Origin: Lumbricus rubellus
Lineage: Eukaryota > Annelida > Clitellata > Crassiclitellata > Lumbricidae
Reading direction: 5' to 3'
DNA length: 64,000 nt
Assembly (NCBI GenBank): GCA_945859605.1
Contig: OX243817.1
Location: 31,062,862-31,126,861 of the forward strand
In this document: piece by piece, positions 62,533 to 64,000 of the stretch
Layout of the letters: each line of letters starts with the position of its first letter
How positions within the stretch are numbered: the first letter of the stretch is position 1
Notes under the pieces: model-generated
The model's database searches: none
What the model was told of the DNA's origin: nothing
The model's input: only the letters and a program-made list of their open reading frames with translations
Made by a program: the position numbers and the translations under genes

Positions 62533-63148
62533 TGTCTAACGCCTCTGATCACGTGACGATCAGGACGTAGGGGAACAACTCATGGTCTTTTCAGAGTTTT
62601 ATTATTATTCATGAATTGGGTTGACAATAGTAAACAGACGGTATTCGACTTATTAAACAATTGCTAAGCTTCAACGCATTAAGCTACAACGACGATGACG
62701 ACCAACCCTGACTAACCCTCTTCACTGTTCTACCCTAACTCTTTACTACCTTGATGGAATCTGGCAACGACGACCCCGGTCCTTTATCCTTCAGTCCTTT
62801 TATACTGACGCTCCTCTCGCTTCTTGCCTACGCGTCTTCATCTGATTGGGCACCAGCAACCTTCCTGCTCCGTTGCTATAGCAACCCATCGGTGCCTGCT
62901 CTCTTTGCCTGCATTGGCATGCAGTCAATCCGATCTCTTTCCTTCTGTCTGTCTGGCCTCTTGCTCTTGCTCTCCTCCTCCTTCTCTCTCTCTTCCCTCT
63001 GTGCTCAACTGTCTACCCCGTCTGTCCAGCTGTCGTGTAACATCACTCACTCGCTTACTCACTCTCTATCCGTCCGTCTGTCTGTCTATCCTTCATTCCC
63101 TCTGTAGGCCTAGGCCTACTGTCTTAACTGTCAACTACCTCCGCTACA
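62533..63148 (-). mobile_element. Possible solo LTR
   Basis: On the minus strand it starts TGTAGCGGAGG (compare TGTAGCGATCC of the gypsy LTR) and ends GCGTTAGACA. It has a TATA box GTATAAAAGG (about 62797-62806) and an AATAAAACTCTG polyadenylation signal near 62595-62606, about 200 bp apart, the expected U3-R order. Flanking microsatellite hides any target duplication. The plus frames 62751-63201 are not considered genes. Confidence 0.42.
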
Positions 63149-64000
63149 TATGTGTATGTACGTGTGCTCGTTTATGTATTTATTTATGTAGGCCTATTTA
63201 GGCCTATACGGAAGTTTTATGAATATGTGGTCACTGTGGTGATCTAGTAGGTCTAATAGACTGGAATCTGATCGATTCGTGCAGTCTTAGAAGAAACTAG
63301 GCATAATACCGGTACACCACACAATGATTAAAAGGACTTTTTAGTTGTCACTGCAATTGGGACTAGTCCTTAATTTATAGCAATGTCATTTTGTTTCTGA
63401 TCTGACGTTGCTGGGGTACGCCACCATTCGATTTTTTTACTTGGGGGGTACAATAAAAAATAAACTTTGAGAACCCCTGTGTTAGTGGCCATTTGTTTAA
63501 TACTTGTCCTGGCATACTTGCCCGAAAAACAGACTCGCCCGAAATTTGGGGCCACCATGGACTCCCGTCTCCTACTACCTACGCCTATGACTAAGAAACC
63601 ATCGCAAGCAGAGACCAAACAGCGTGAAGAATGGTGACGTCAGACACAATTCTGTCTGAGAGAGAGAACCAAAGAAGATGCACGCATATAAATAAATAAA
63701 TAAATAAATAAATAAATAGGCTTAGTCATTGCGTGAACTGGGCTTGTCAGATTCATACAAGCTGAGGAATGGGTCATTCGCTTGAAAAAGGAATTATTCG
63801 TGATTACATGAAGCAACTCTTGCATCTCGTGGCCGTTGACATAAAATTTCCATACTGAAGTCAAACATTTCTTGCTATTCACAGAACTAGGCTATATCTA
63901 ATCAACTATATTGGATGATGATGGCCAGTAATAGTCAATGAAGTGAAAATCGATCAAGTCGATGCGAGTTACTAATTGTTTTATAGGCCTAGATGTCATT
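63149..64000. other. Stretch with hAT debris, no gene
   Basis: 63420-63590 contains hAT-like end words (GAGAACCCCTG near 63470; CTACGCCTATG near 63580, preceded by GCCCGAAAAACAGAC as in the 4458-4787 element). An AAAT microsatellite lies at 63689-63717. No supported gene. Confidence 0.5.

Noticed and set aside
62751..63201. Plus-strand Ser/Leu-rich frames of 118-125 codons
   Set aside because: Run through pyrimidine-rich simple sequence inside the possible LTR; no signal of selection or domain.

Overview
This is eukaryotic, animal DNA: multi-exon genes with GT-AG introns, intronless rhodopsin-type GPCRs, C-type lectins, LINEs, tRNA-derived SINEs, a Ty3/gypsy element, many non-autonomous DNA transposons and long microsatellites. 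The tandem single-exon chemoreceptor-like GPCRs, the GT61 glycosyltransferase, the secreted C-type lectin pair, a gypsy element with a tRNA-Leu-like primer site and the frequent TAGGCCTA words suggest a marine deuterostome invertebrate, most likely an echinoderm. That assignment is inference.

Layout. (1) 1-0.7 kb: 3' part of a GT61-family glycosyltransferase gene. (2) About 2.0-15.2 kb: three segmental duplicates, each ending in a single-exon GPCR on the + strand (ATGs at 4913, 9507, 14010). A shared upstream block carries an ACCAATGAG box. Because the units are homologous, each serves as an empty-site control for SINE, LINE and hAT insertions in the others. (3) 15.26-23.25 kb: one 8-kb foldback element with two arms of about 3.5 kb, a 1-kb loop, subterminal 17-bp repeats, CCCT and CA arrays, and a 6-bp TACATC target duplication. 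(4) 23.3-33.1 kb: accessory DNA with a hAT transposase relic, a 2.1-kb hAT element built on a 30-odd-bp minisatellite, AAT microsatellites and a 1.9-kb terminal-inverted-repeat element. (5) 33.26-49.64 kb, minus strand: lectin gene A in three exons. Exon 1 encodes a signal peptide and a 25-residue-repeat coiled coil; exons 2 and 3 encode a C-type lectin domain. The 13.3-kb intron 1 is filled with nested transposons (LINE split by a MULE-like element, gypsy element hit by a SINE, a hAT and a second LINE, and others). (6) 49.8-56.2 kb: piggyBac-like element, then a hAT nested in another hAT. (7) 58.17-61.82 kb, minus strand: lectin gene B, a compact paralogue of gene A with the same exon phases and an exon 2 of identical length. 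(8) 62-64 kb: SINE, a possible solo LTR and hAT debris.

Putative host genes are therefore one glycosyltransferase (partial), three GPCRs and two secreted coiled-coil lectins. Most other sequence is mobile DNA, and many insertions can be delimited to the base from target-site duplications. The strongest unusual signals are the 8-kb foldback element, the glycosylated 25-residue coiled-coil lectin family, the conserved GPCR upstream block with DRY-motif variation, and the recurrence of one core word in the internal repeats of several hAT-like elements.
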